In this document: one piece after another, positions 1 through 7,458 of the stretch
Layout of the letters: the number at the start of each line of letters is the position of its first letter
Position numbering within the stretch: the first letter of the stretch is position 1
Source of the DNA: Hominisplanchenecus_A murintestinalis
GTDB lineage: Bacteria; Bacillota; Clostridia; Lachnospirales; Lachnospiraceae
Direction: 5' to 3'
NCBI RefSeq assembly: GCF_943193015.1
Contig: NZ_CALPCM010000013.1
Coordinates: forward strand, 6,121 to 70,120
DNA length: 64,000 nucleotides
Program-made: the position numbers and the translations under genes
Notes under the pieces: generated by a model
What the model was told of the DNA's origin: nothing
The model's database searches: none
The model's input: the letters and a program-made list of their open reading frames with translations, nothing else

Positions 1-1313
1 TATTTACGCAGAACCGCCACAGGGCTATTTTTCTCATCCAGCAAAACAATTTTATAAGAATCCCCCTCCAATGGGTTCTCTCCTGCCTCTTCTGTTTCGT
101 TTTTCCCGAATGTCACCTCGACTGACGTATCTGCCGTGACAGCCGGGAGAGTGACTGTGAAACCTCCTTCTGCTGTCTCTTCTAAAGAATCCATTTTATC
201 CACTCCCCCAACTGTAAGAGCAGACACATGATACCCTTTTTTCTGGCTGAGGGTGAGTTTGGGTTCAGAATTTAGATTTGCCTGAAAACTTCCATTTCCG
301 CTTCCGCCCGAATAAGAAACTTCACCCCCCGTCTCTGCCCCTTTGATCCTGACAGCAACTGTATAACAGTTCAACGCAAAACTAACCTCATACGTGTAAT
401 CCTTATCTGCCTTGCCAACAGTATCGGTATACGTTTTATCATTTTCTGTATAATTCTGAACCGCACCGTTTTTTACCACTTTTGAAACACGGTAACCCGT
501 CTTAGGGGCAGCCGTGATTTCCAATTGGCTATCTTTCCTTACCACTACAGAGCCGCTTATACATTCAGGATTGGTAACGACAGTTCCCTGCTCCTGGTTA
601 TAATTCACGGTAAGCGTGTAAACTTTTACAAAAAGAGCTTTGATTTCTATATCCTTCGGCACTGAAATATTCTGCTGCAGACTGTCCGTATCTGACAGCG
701 GCTGTTCTTTTCCATCCACTAACACCTGCATGAGCTGATATCCTGCGTTTGCTTCCGCCCGCATCTGGACTGTTCCGTTTTCGTCTACTTTTTTTGTATC
801 TAGCTCTTCACCGTCCAGTGTAATCTTTCCGCCCTCTCCCGCCGACGCCGTAACCTTATATTCTGTCATAAAAACAACATGGATTTGCTTGTTGCCATCA
901 GCAGCAATGCTCCCCGAATACTTCTTATATTTTTCCGGAAGCTCTATCTCCTCCCCTGCGCTAATCTCTTTAATATAGGTTGTGGCAGTTCCTTTATCAA
1001 CCGGAATCAGCTCCACTCCTACCTGGCTTCCTTTTTCCACAGTAACGCTGTCCGTCTCACTCCCATTTAGTTTCACTGTGCCGCTTCCCCGGCTTTCAAC
1101 CGTCACGGTTACCATTTCCGCCTGCGCGTTCTGCTCCTCTGTTTGAGGTTCCCCTTGCTCATCTGCCTGAGGTTTTTCCTCTTCTGCTGCAAATGCTGTG
1201 GAATTTGTATCTTCCGCCCCAAAAACTGTCATGGGGGCCAATCCTGCCACGAGTGCGGCTGCCAGGATCACTGCCAGAAAACGCTTCATCATGTTTTCCC
1301 AATATTTCTTCAT
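1..1313 (-). CDS. Secreted InlB-type repeat surface protein (3' end beyond window)
   Basis: The reading frame is open from an ATG at 1313 to the window edge, so about 437 N-terminal residues are visible and the C-terminus is missing. A GGAGGAG ribosome site sits 7 bases before the ATG. The N-terminus (MKKYWENMMKRFLAVILAAA...) is a signal peptide ending near the FGAEDT/AFAAEE region, followed by a Glu/Gln-rich linker. Then come several beta-rich modules of about 70 residues with the pattern Y-x-V/L-T-V ... G-G-x-V/I ... G-Y-x-V/L-x-x-V-x-V-[DN]-G, which is the layout of divergent InlB B-repeat (Flg_new/List-Bact type) domains. These modules build rod-like cell-surface proteins. It is the last visible gene of the FHA-PP2C-kinase operon, 53 bases after the small membrane protein, so it may be the exported output or the sensed partner of that circuit. 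The function is inferred from architecture only. Confidence 0.8.
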   Translation of the reverse strand, partial: MKKYWENMMKRFLAVILAAALVAGLAPMTVFGAEDTNSTAFAAEEEKPQADEQGEPQTEEQNAQAEMVTVTVESRGSGTVKLNGSETDSVTVEKGSQVGVELIPVDKGTATTYIKEISAGEEIELPEKYKKYSGSIAADGNKQIHVVFMTEYKVTASAGEGGKITLDGEELDTKKVDENGTVQMRAEANAGYQLMQVLVDGKEQPLSDTDSLQQNISVPKDIEIKALFVKVYTLTVNYNQEQGTVVTNPECISGSVVVRKDSQLEITAAPKTGYRVSKVVKNGAVQNYTENDKTYTDTVGKADKDYTYEVSFALNCYTVAVRIKGAETGGEVSYSGGSGNGSFQANLNSEPKLTLSQKKGYHVSALTVGGVDKMDSLEETAEGGFTVTLPAVTADTSVEVTFGKNETEEAGENPLEGDSYKIVLLDEKNSPVAVLRK

Positions 1314-1366
1314 TTTCTCTCCTCCTCCGCTATATTCCAAGTGTTATGCAGGGCTTATGCGCCTCA

Positions 1367-1804
1367 CTAAATCACCTCTTCTGTATGAATCAGCACGATG
1401 CTCTTCAAAATTTTACATTCTGCAGGGTGATGCTGTTTCCCCGCCTGTTTCTCCGTCTGACGCAGCACTTCTGTTCCTTTGCTAAGAAGCTCTGTTCCAT
1501 TGCTGGTATATTCCAGCGCCATGGTAGCGTCTTTCTTACCGGAATCTACCGGAATCTGCTGGTTCTCCATGACCTCTGTCACTTTCCCACGGCTTACCCC
1601 AATGGGTGTCGGGCGGTAAGATTTTCGGCCGCTTTTTTCATTTATCCTTCTCATCTCTTCGATGGACTTCCTTGCCGTACGTCCGCTCAAGTCCCCGATA
1701 ACACCCCAAATTTTAAAACGAAACCACAAAAATACTGCCAGCAGCAAACTCAAGGCCGCCAATAAATAAGCCGCGATAGAAAGCGCCTCGTACGTCTGAG
1801 CCAT
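1367..1804 (-). CDS. Small membrane protein of the kinase operon, function unknown
   Basis: This 145-residue protein starts at an ATG preceded by GGAGGCAGTAAAT. One strong membrane helix lies at about residues 10-30, followed by a basic, Ser/Thr-containing cytoplasmic tail rich in K, E and R. No catalytic motif or known domain is recognised. It sits 2 bases after the kinase stop codon and 53 bases before the secreted repeat protein, so it is almost certainly co-transcribed with both. The soluble tail contains several TxE/TP-type Ser/Thr positions and could be a substrate or adaptor of the neighbouring kinase. That role is inference from position alone. Confidence 0.7.
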   Translation of the reverse strand: MAQTYEALSIAAYLLAALSLLLAVFLWFRFKIWGVIGDLSGRTARKSIEEMRRINEKSGRKSYRPTPIGVSRGKVTEVMENQQIPVDSGKKDATMALEYTSNGTELLSKGTEVLRQTEKQAGKQHHPAECKILKSIVLIHTEEVI

Positions 1805-1806
1805 AT

Positions 1807-3507
1807 TTACTGCCTCCTTTCTTCCATATTGCTGTACGCTCGTTCAATATTTTCCACATACTGTTCACAGGAATACAAGATAGAATCCCGGATTGCCAAA
1901 GACGCTTGCTGGGTTACCGCTAATTTCTCCGTTTTTTCACGGATAATCTCTAACATTTTTAAAACAGAATTCTTATCTATTTTTACGGATGCCAGTCCCC
2001 TCCTATGGTCATTTAACAGGTTCACAATCTCCTGATACATCGTCAGCTTGATGTTTGCCGCATCATCATAATCATAGCTCTCTACTTTATCTATACATAT
2101 GTTCAGGGAATCCAGAAGCCCTTCATACGCTTCCTTGGTTGGCTCCTTAACGCTGGTAGCATTTACTACGTAGTTTGTGTAAAACTCGCCTATAATCTGA
2201 TAGCTTTGAGAAATTTCATAATATTGATATTCAGTATTTTTACTTTCCACTATGGACTGAAAATAGGGATATGCTTTCAGCGCCCTATTCCGAAACGTGC
2301 TATCTCCTCCTGAATACAGATAAAAATAAGTAATTCCTGACTCATATGCCAACTCCAGATACTCCCTATCCTCTGTCTCAAGCTGTTCTCTATTTTGATT
2401 ATATCTTGCGATAAACTGCTTACTCTCCTCATCTCCAAACTGCCCGTTTTCCTGGTATGCATCCAGAAGCTTCAAATATGCCCTTGTGTCTGTCCCCGAC
2501 AAATCAATGGCTTCCAGATAGCTCTGCACTTTTTCGTCATACGGCGTGGAATCGGAAATATTAATCATCTGTTCATAATCTCTGCTGTGTTCATAAGCCC
2601 CCATAGCCTGCGCGCCCAGTCCTGCCGTACCCAAGACCACTGACATGGATGCCGCAATGATAAAGGAAGCCAGCTTCCTTTTCTGCTTTTTCTTGTATGC
2701 GCCGTCTTCTTCTTCATAATGCTCCAATGCGTACATTAACTCGCTGCAGTTCTGGTAACGATCCTCCGGGTCAAGCGCCGTACACTTGTCAATAATCCTT
2801 TCCAGGCCTCCTGAAAGTTCCAGATTCCATTGACGGATTGGCGCATACATATAGTCTGCATTCCGCGGGTCGGCTCCCGTAAGCAGATGGTGCATCGTCA
2901 TGCCAAGGGCATAGATATCAGACCGGACGTCTGTCTGCCTGGAGCCGTGCTGCTCTGGCGGCGCATACCCCCTCGTCCCCAATATCGTTGTATCTGCCAG
3001 ATTTTTTTCTTTATATTCCCGTGCAATACCAAAATCAATGACCTTTAGGTTTCCTTCGGGCTTCAGCATCACGTTATCCGGCTTCATATCCCGGTAAATA
3101 ATCGGAGGCTTTTGGGAATGGAGATATTCCAGGACGTCGCAAAGCTGTTTTGCCCAGTCAAGGACCTGCTCCTGCGGCTGTGCGCCATATTCTTTCAGAA
3201 TCTTCCCCAAAGACTCGCCCTCAATATAATCCATAATGACATAGATCGTCTGTCCATTGTCAATAATATCCACAATACGTGGAAGTGCCGGGTGGTCCAG
3301 GCGCTTCATCAGGTTTGCCTCTGCCAGGAGGCTGTTAACGACTACCTCATTATTTTTCCCACTGGCCGTTTTCCGAATCTCTTTAACCGCCCACTGTTTA
3401 TTCAGGCGCTTATCCATTGCCAAATATACTATGGACATTCCGCCTTTCCCAATCTGCTTTAATATCTCGTATTTTCCATCAAGTACCGTACCGACTTTTG
3501 TTGCCAT
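1807..3507 (-). CDS. Membrane Ser/Thr protein kinase with helical extracytoplasmic domain
   Basis: This is a 566-residue Hanks-type kinase. The N-terminal catalytic domain (about 10-265) shows the Gly-rich loop GKGGMS (20-25), the ATP lysine in AVKEI (K42), the catalytic loop YRDMKPDN (D140, with Tyr in place of the usual His), DFG (D158), an activation loop with several Thr (173, 174, 178) and the APPE motif. A basic stretch (KKKQKRK) precedes a transmembrane helix at about 279-300. The remaining 265 residues are predicted outside the cell and are alpha-helical with TPR-like spacing, not the PASTA repeats of PrkC/PknB. It follows the PP2C gene by 15 bases, the usual kinase-phosphatase pairing. 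The likely role is sensing an envelope signal and phosphorylating cytoplasmic targets, the FHA protein of the same operon being the obvious candidate. Confidence 0.9.
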   Translation of the reverse strand: MATKVGTVLDGKYEILKQIGKGGMSIVYLAMDKRLNKQWAVKEIRKTASGKNNEVVVNSLLAEANLMKRLDHPALPRIVDIIDNGQTIYVIMDYIEGESLGKILKEYGAQPQEQVLDWAKQLCDVLEYLHSQKPPIIYRDMKPDNVMLKPEGNLKVIDFGIAREYKEKNLADTTILGTRGYAPPEQHGSRQTDVRSDIYALGMTMHHLLTGADPRNADYMYAPIRQWNLELSGGLERIIDKCTALDPEDRYQNCSELMYALEHYEEEDGAYKKKQKRKLASFIIAASMSVVLGTAGLGAQAMGAYEHSRDYEQMINISDSTPYDEKVQSYLEAIDLSGTDTRAYLKLLDAYQENGQFGDEESKQFIARYNQNREQLETEDREYLELAYESGITYFYLYSGGDSTFRNRALKAYPYFQSIVESKNTEYQYYEISQSYQIIGEFYTNYVVNATSVKEPTKEAYEGLLDSLNICIDKVESYDYDDAANIKLTMYQEIVNLLNDHRRGLASVKIDKNSVLKMLEIIREKTEKLAVTQQASLAIRDSILYSCEQYVENIERAYSNMEERRQ

Positions 3508-3522
3508 ACGCTCCCATTCCCC

Positions 3523-4293
3523 CTACTCTTCACATTTCATCAGAGCAACCGTAATATTATCTCTTTCATTTCTTGTCTTTACCCTGTTTATCAAATATCT
3601 TTCTTTGTCTTCCATGATTTCTGCACTTCCGATATTTTCTGCCCGAAATTCCTCATAAATTTCCTCTGTGCTCAGCTTATGCCGAAAGCCATCCGAGCAG
3701 AGCATATATACATCTCCCTTTTCTGTCCTTCCATGCAGGATATCTGGCGTAACTATCCCGGAAGCTCCCACGCACTGAATCAAAACATTTCTCTGCGGAT
3801 GGTTCTCCGCCTCCTCCTCGGTCATATTTCCTCTTTTTATTTCCCTTGCTACAAAGCTGTGGTCCTCCGTAAGCTGTTCCACCGTACCGGCAATCTTGTA
3901 AACCCGTGAGTCTCCTACATGGGCAATCAGGTAATGCCCTTCCATTAGCAGGATTGCGCTGACTGTAGTCCCCAGGGTAATGCCTTCCTTCCTGCCATAC
4001 TCAAGGATTCTAAAATTACACGCCTTAACGAGCCGCTCCCAATCCGCCGACAGCCCGTCCCAGATACCGCCGGATATTTTCCATGGAAGCTGCTGTTCAA
4101 ACCATTCAATAAATGCCCTGATTACCGTAGCGCTGGCTAATTCCCCTTTTTTCAGTCCTCCCATCCCGTCGCATAGTACGCACATGGCAATTTGCCCATG
4201 TTGCTCTGTGTCTGCTATCTTTATGCAAACACCATCCTGATTTGTCCTTTTGCTAATCCCCGTATCAGAGACTGCCGCACCCAGATACTTCAT
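3523..4293 (-). CDS. PP2C-type Ser/Thr protein phosphatase
   Basis: A 256-residue PPM/PP2C phosphatase that should reverse phosphorylation by the adjacent kinase. The metal-binding residues appear in order: NQDG (D20), CDGMGG (D42-G43), then the later CSDGFRH and RDNITVA motifs. The length is that of a single catalytic domain, without membrane segments. An upstream in-frame start at 4332 exists but would overlap the previous gene. The ATG at 4293 has GGAGGAGAAAGGGA in front and begins with the family-typical MKYLGAAVSDTG, so it is preferred. The gene lies 29 bases after the FHA gene and 15 bases before the kinase in one operon. A regulatory Mn/Mg-dependent phosphatase role is well established for this family. 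Confidence 0.92.
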   Translation of the reverse strand: MKYLGAAVSDTGISKRTNQDGVCIKIADTEQHGQIAMCVLCDGMGGLKKGELASATVIRAFIEWFEQQLPWKISGGIWDGLSADWERLVKACNFRILEYGRKEGITLGTTVSAILLMEGHYLIAHVGDSRVYKIAGTVEQLTEDHSFVAREIKRGNMTEEEAENHPQRNVLIQCVGASGIVTPDILHGRTEKGDVYMLCSDGFRHKLSTEEIYEEFRAENIGSAEIMEDKERYLINRVKTRNERDNITVALMKCEE

Positions 4294-4322
4294 TATTATT
4301 TCCCTTTCTCCTCCATGATTTA

Positions 4323-5327
4323 CTAGCCACATATATGAAATTCAAATCCTTCGTTTGCCAGCATAATCGCATCTCCGTCAAAAATTTCGATTTCCTCATT
4401 CTTATCAATCATCTTCCCATTTACAAAGGTATGGTTTGTCGAATTATTGTCCTTGATGTAAAAAGATTCCCCCCGCTTAACAATATCCGCATGGATTCGG
4501 CTTACAGCATTATTATTTGCCACAAAATAATCTACGTAACTTTTCTCCTTGCCTATACGAAAAACAGGTTTATTGATATCAACTCTGTCATAATTGCTGC
4601 TTCTTACTAAATGGGCACGCACCGTCTGTGCATTTTCCAGCAGTGTTGTCCCCTCTTCCAAAAGCATCGTGCCTCCTTCTTCCAAAAATTCCGTATCTTT
4701 TTCCAAAGAAGTAGTTTCTTCCAAAAGAGTAGTTTCTTCTCCGTCTCCTGTTTCTCTGCTATGGTCCCGCTGCTGTCCATACAGTTCCGGGCAGACATTT
4801 CTAAGATAATTTTCCAACTTTTTTGCGGAATAAGAGTTCATCCCTTTTATAAAACCAATAAAATCAGTGATAAACTTCATATCCTCCTGCGCTTGAAACA
4901 CTGTGCCAAAAACGACGTCGTTTAGATAATCAAAAATACTTGTACAAAAATTTTGGCTTTTGATGGGCTGATAGATAAAATAGATCTGTTTTGTCTTTTC
5001 ATTAATAAATGTATACTGCACGTTCAAAATCATGTTTTTTAAATTAAGTGCGCAACACTCAATCTTTTTCGTAATCTCTGCAATCTGAAACAAAATATTG
5101 GTAAAATCCTTTTTTCTGATTCCCTTTGCCAGATATTCGTGCAACGTAATCCCGGCTGGCGAGCGGTAACTGAGCTTTTTTCTTCCCTGGACTTCTGGAA
5201 ACATCACTCCATAAATCTGCATTTGGCTGAGAACCTGAAGTTCCCTTTCATCGATAGTCTCCCTTCGGTCCAGTTTGCTTTTAACAAAAATTTGATTATC
5301 TTTATACAGTATTCTTATTTTTGACAT
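4323..5327 (-). CDS. FHA-domain protein with Thr-repeat linker (DUF6382-like N-terminus)
   Basis: A 334-residue cytoplasmic protein, first gene of the signalling operon. The N-terminal ~190 residues resemble the DUF6382 module found ahead of FHA domains in clostridia. A linker (about 197-231) is a run of imperfect repeats of the type E-E-T-T-L-L-E and E-E-G-T-T-L-L-E, rich in Thr pairs between acidic residues. The C-terminal FHA domain (about 245-334) has the phospho-Thr-binding signatures SRIHADI and NSTNHTFVNG. FHA domains bind phosphothreonine peptides, so the protein probably reads kinase output, perhaps on its own linker. The ATG at 5327 (MSKIRILYKD) is preferred to an upstream start at 5453 because that one would begin upstream of the predicted promoter. 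Confidence 0.85.
   Translation of the reverse strand: MSKIRILYKDNQIFVKSKLDRRETIDERELQVLSQMQIYGVMFPEVQGRKKLSYRSPAGITLHEYLAKGIRKKDFTNILFQIAEITKKIECCALNLKNMILNVQYTFINEKTKQIYFIYQPIKSQNFCTSIFDYLNDVVFGTVFQAQEDMKFITDFIGFIKGMNSYSAKKLENYLRNVCPELYGQQRDHSRETGDGEETTLLEETTSLEKDTEFLEEGGTMLLEEGTTLLENAQTVRAHLVRSSNYDRVDINKPVFRIGKEKSYVDYFVANNNAVSRIHADIVKRGESFYIKDNNSTNHTFVNGKMIDKNEEIEIFDGDAIMLANEGFEFHICG
4635..4739 (-). repeat. Repeated Thr/Glu linker coding segment in the FHA gene
   Basis: This encodes residues about 197-231 of the FHA protein. Four or five copies of an E-E-x-T-x-L-L/S-E unit give Thr pairs flanked by acidic residues. On the plus strand it is visible as recurring ttccaaaag/agtttcttcc blocks. 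The ETTSL version resembles the phosphorylated ETTS motif of actinobacterial GarA. Confidence 0.65.
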
Positions 5328-5399
5328 ATGCGTTCCGCCCGTCTTATCAGTATTTAGTAGATACGTCTTTCCTTTTCCTCTTCTGCGTATTTTCCATTT

Positions 5400-5428
5400 A
5401 TTGTAATACGCGTTTCGCGTATTGTCAA
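5400..5428 (-). promoter_or_regulatory. Promoter of the FHA-PP2C-kinase operon
   Basis: On the minus strand TTGACA (5428-5423), a 17-base spacer and TACAAT (5405-5400) form a near-consensus sigma-A promoter. It lies about 70 bases before the FHA start codon. The spacer is filled by the palindrome described in the next entry. Confidence 0.8.
5405..5423 (-). promoter_or_regulatory. Palindromic operator AATACGCG-TTT-CGCGTATT
   Basis: Perfect 8-base arms separated by TTT lie between the -35 and -10 boxes of the minus-strand promoter. A protein bound here would block RNA polymerase. The divergent XRE gene at 5523 is the natural candidate. Related half-sites ATACG (5361-5365) and CGTAT (5386-5390) lie in the leader. 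Confidence 0.7.
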
Positions 5429-5436
5429 CTTTTTTC

Positions 5437-5465
5437 TTGCTTTTCTCGGACAAGGCAGATATAAT
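5437..5465 (+). promoter_or_regulatory. Promoter of the XRE regulator gene
   Basis: TTGCTT (5437-5442), a 17-base spacer and a perfect TATAAT (5460-5465) precede the XRE start codon by about 58 bases. The promoter diverges from the FHA operon promoter, and the -35 boxes are 8 bases apart. Confidence 0.75.
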
Positions 5466-5522
5466 AAAAAATACAACTTATGTTTTTAGTGACTCTACAA
5501 ATTAGAAATAAGGAGAATTCTT

Positions 5523-5858
5523 ATGGATTTCGGACAGCGATTGCTTCAGCTGCTATATCATCATGGCATTTCACAAAAGCAGCTGGCGCTGGAGTTAAAG
5601 ATAGCCCCCACGACATTAAACGGATATGTAAATAACCGCCGGGAACCTGATTACAAGATTTTAAAAGAAATTGCAAACTTTTTTAATGTGTCAACGGATT
5701 ATCTGTTGGGAAACCAGCCTTCCGTCACCATTGAACCCCCCGCCCTCTCAAAGCATGAGGTATGGCTGCTCCACTATTACCGCCAGTTGAACCCTGATCA
5801 GAAAGATGCCGTGGACGACCTCCTAAAAGTAATGCAGAAACAAAAAAATACAAAATAG
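5523..5858 (+). CDS. XRE-family helix-turn-helix regulator
   Basis: A 111-residue DNA-binding protein with an N-terminal Cro/C1-type HTH (about 5-60, including QKQLALELKIAPTTLNGYVN and the closing FFNVSTDYLLG). A short C-terminal helical part (about 75-105) probably supports dimerisation. A clear TAAGGAGAATTCTT ribosome site precedes the ATG. It is transcribed away from the FHA-kinase operon, whose promoter holds a perfect palindrome 100 bases upstream of this gene, so local repression is likely. The ligand or signal is unknown. The HTH assignment is secure; the target is inferred from position. Confidence 0.9.
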   Translation: MDFGQRLLQLLYHHGISQKQLALELKIAPTTLNGYVNNRREPDYKILKEIANFFNVSTDYLLGNQPSVTIEPPALSKHEVWLLHYYRQLNPDQKDAVDDLLKVMQKQKNTK

Positions 5859-5862
5859 CAAA

Positions 5863-5911
5863 AGCTGCTGCAAGCGGAATCTTCCAAAAGAATCCCATCT
5901 TCGCAGCAGCT
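5863..5911. terminator. Hairpin between convergent XRE and DUF512 genes
   Basis: AGCTGCTGC (5863-5871) pairs with GCAGCAGCT (5903-5911) around a 31-base loop. It lies 4 bases after the XRE stop and 18 bases from the stop of the convergent DUF512 gene, and could serve both directions. T-runs are modest. Confidence 0.55.
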
Positions 5912-5929
5912 CTGCAATATTACAATTTT

Positions 5930-7345
5930 CTAAAACGCCTTTCCATCCAAATACACAAATCTGTCATTTACCCGCCCCATACTATAATCTCTGTCAATCA
6001 AAGCATTTACAAAATCCTTTCCTGAGGAATCTACCGGCGTTATACACACTCCCAACGCCTCTTCTGCCTCCTCCTGGGTCATATCGTCCAGAAATACCCT
6101 TTCCCCTGTGCGGAACATATTTGCAGAAACCAGCAGCGTCTCTCCAAGATCAAAACCTCCTTTTTTCAGCTCGAGAAGCTGTCCTGTCAAATCCTGCCCG
6201 GTAATCAGCCCGGTTACGGTAATCGTCTCCCCAAAGAATCTGTTCCTGACAGGAACTACCTGAACTTCAAGTCCCGGAACTGCCTCCATCACATTTCCTG
6301 CCAGCGTTGTAATAACCTTTGCTGCTATCATACCTGTAGCTATCGTAACTTTCCGTTCTATTTTCTGCGTTCCGCTGCCAAGCAGGCGCAGCGCTTCCTG
6401 CACTTCTTCCACCAGCAGCCGCACCATTCCCACACCGTTTTCCAGCTGGAGATAACCGTCATACCGTCCTGCCTCCGGCATCTCCCATCCTGCCAAATCA
6501 TATAGTTCATCACTGGCATGGACGAAATGAATACCATGCTGTTTCATACATTCTTTCTGCTTCCGCTCCACGATACAAATTGTTTCCTGTGCTTTCTCCC
6601 GTCCAAATACCTCCAAAGGATACAGCCCCTTTCGGTATTTCGTAAGTCCGGAAGGAACCACCGAAACACTCCGCATAAAAGGAATATATCTCTCCAAATC
6701 ATTTAGGGTACGCACCAGTTCATCACCGTCGTTTACTCCCTGGCACACTACAATCTGTCCATTCATCTCTATCTCATGTGCATACAGTCTGTCCATGTAT
6801 TTCAGCACATCCCCGGCAAAGCGGTTATGCAGCATTTCACAGCGCAGCACGGGATTCGTGGTCTGCACAGAAATATTGATAGGCGCCAGATGATACCGGA
6901 TAATTCGTTCAATATCCTTTTCTTTCATATTGGTAAGCGTGATATAATTTCCCTGCATAAAGGAAAGCCGTGAATCATCATCTTTAAAATACAGGGATTC
7001 GCGCATCCCTTCCGGCATTTGGTCAATAAAGCAGAAAATACACTTGTTGCAGCAGGATTTATAGTCACTCATCAGCTCTGTCTCGAACTCAGCCCCCAGA
7101 TCCTCATCATACTCCTTCTCTATCTCTAACAGCCATTCTTCACCGTCCGCCTTCCGAATCAGCACTTCCACCAGTTCATCTTTGATATCAAACCGATAAT
7201 CAAATACATCCTCTATCATCTCTCCATTAATTTCCATAAGCCGGTCCCCCGGTTCGATTCCCATTTCTTCTGCGATAGAACCAGGCAGTACTTTCGTAAT
7301 CATATGCCCTCTCCGCCGGTCTTTCCCATAGTTTTTGTTTTCCAT
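5930..7345 (-). CDS. PDZ-radical SAM-DUF512 protein
   Basis: A 471-residue protein of the family often called DUF512 or putative FeS-containing radical SAM enzyme (TIGR03279 type). An N-terminal PDZ-like domain (about 10-70, GSIAEEMGIEPGDRLMEING) is followed by a Cys cluster (CCNKCIFCF), typical of a radical SAM [4Fe-4S] site, and then a TIM-barrel and DUF512 C-terminus. The substrate is not known for this widely conserved clostridial family. The start at 7345 (MENKNYGKD) has GGAAAGGAAACAGAT in front. An upstream in-frame start at 7441 would translate through the rpoC terminator and is rejected. It follows rpoC but is separated from it by a terminator hairpin. Confidence 0.88.
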   Translation of the reverse strand: MENKNYGKDRRRGHMITKVLPGSIAEEMGIEPGDRLMEINGEMIEDVFDYRFDIKDELVEVLIRKADGEEWLLEIEKEYDEDLGAEFETELMSDYKSCCNKCIFCFIDQMPEGMRESLYFKDDDSRLSFMQGNYITLTNMKEKDIERIIRYHLAPINISVQTTNPVLRCEMLHNRFAGDVLKYMDRLYAHEIEMNGQIVVCQGVNDGDELVRTLNDLERYIPFMRSVSVVPSGLTKYRKGLYPLEVFGREKAQETICIVERKQKECMKQHGIHFVHASDELYDLAGWEMPEAGRYDGYLQLENGVGMVRLLVEEVQEALRLLGSGTQKIERKVTIATGMIAAKVITTLAGNVMEAVPGLEVQVVPVRNRFFGETITVTGLITGQDLTGQLLELKKGGFDLGETLLVSANMFRTGERVFLDDMTQEEAEEALGVCITPVDSSGKDFVNALIDRDYSMGRVNDRFVYLDGKAF

Positions 7346-7388
7346 ATCTGTTTCCTTTCCTAAAAATGCCACCCATAACATACAAGAA

Positions 7389-7414
7389 GAGGCTGCTGCA
7401 TCCGCAGCAGCCTC
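7389..7414 (-). terminator. Terminator after rpoC
   Basis: An 11-base perfect stem GAGGCTGCTGC / GCAGCAGCCTC has a 4-base loop and lies 45 bases after the rpoC stop. On the minus strand it is followed by TTCTTGTAT, a modest U-tract. Read-through into the DUF512 gene remains possible. Confidence 0.75.
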
Positions 7415-7458
7415 TCGGCTTTTATATCGCAGTTCAGACAAGCTGAACGGTTACGCTT

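Noticed and set aside
1193..1765. Plus-strand open frame of 190 codons
   Set aside because: It is the complement of the secreted repeat protein start and the small membrane protein, both with good ribosome sites.
7346..7441. Longer start for the DUF512 protein
   Set aside because: It would translate through the rpoC terminator hairpin (the Ala-rich AAADAAASS stretch is that hairpin).
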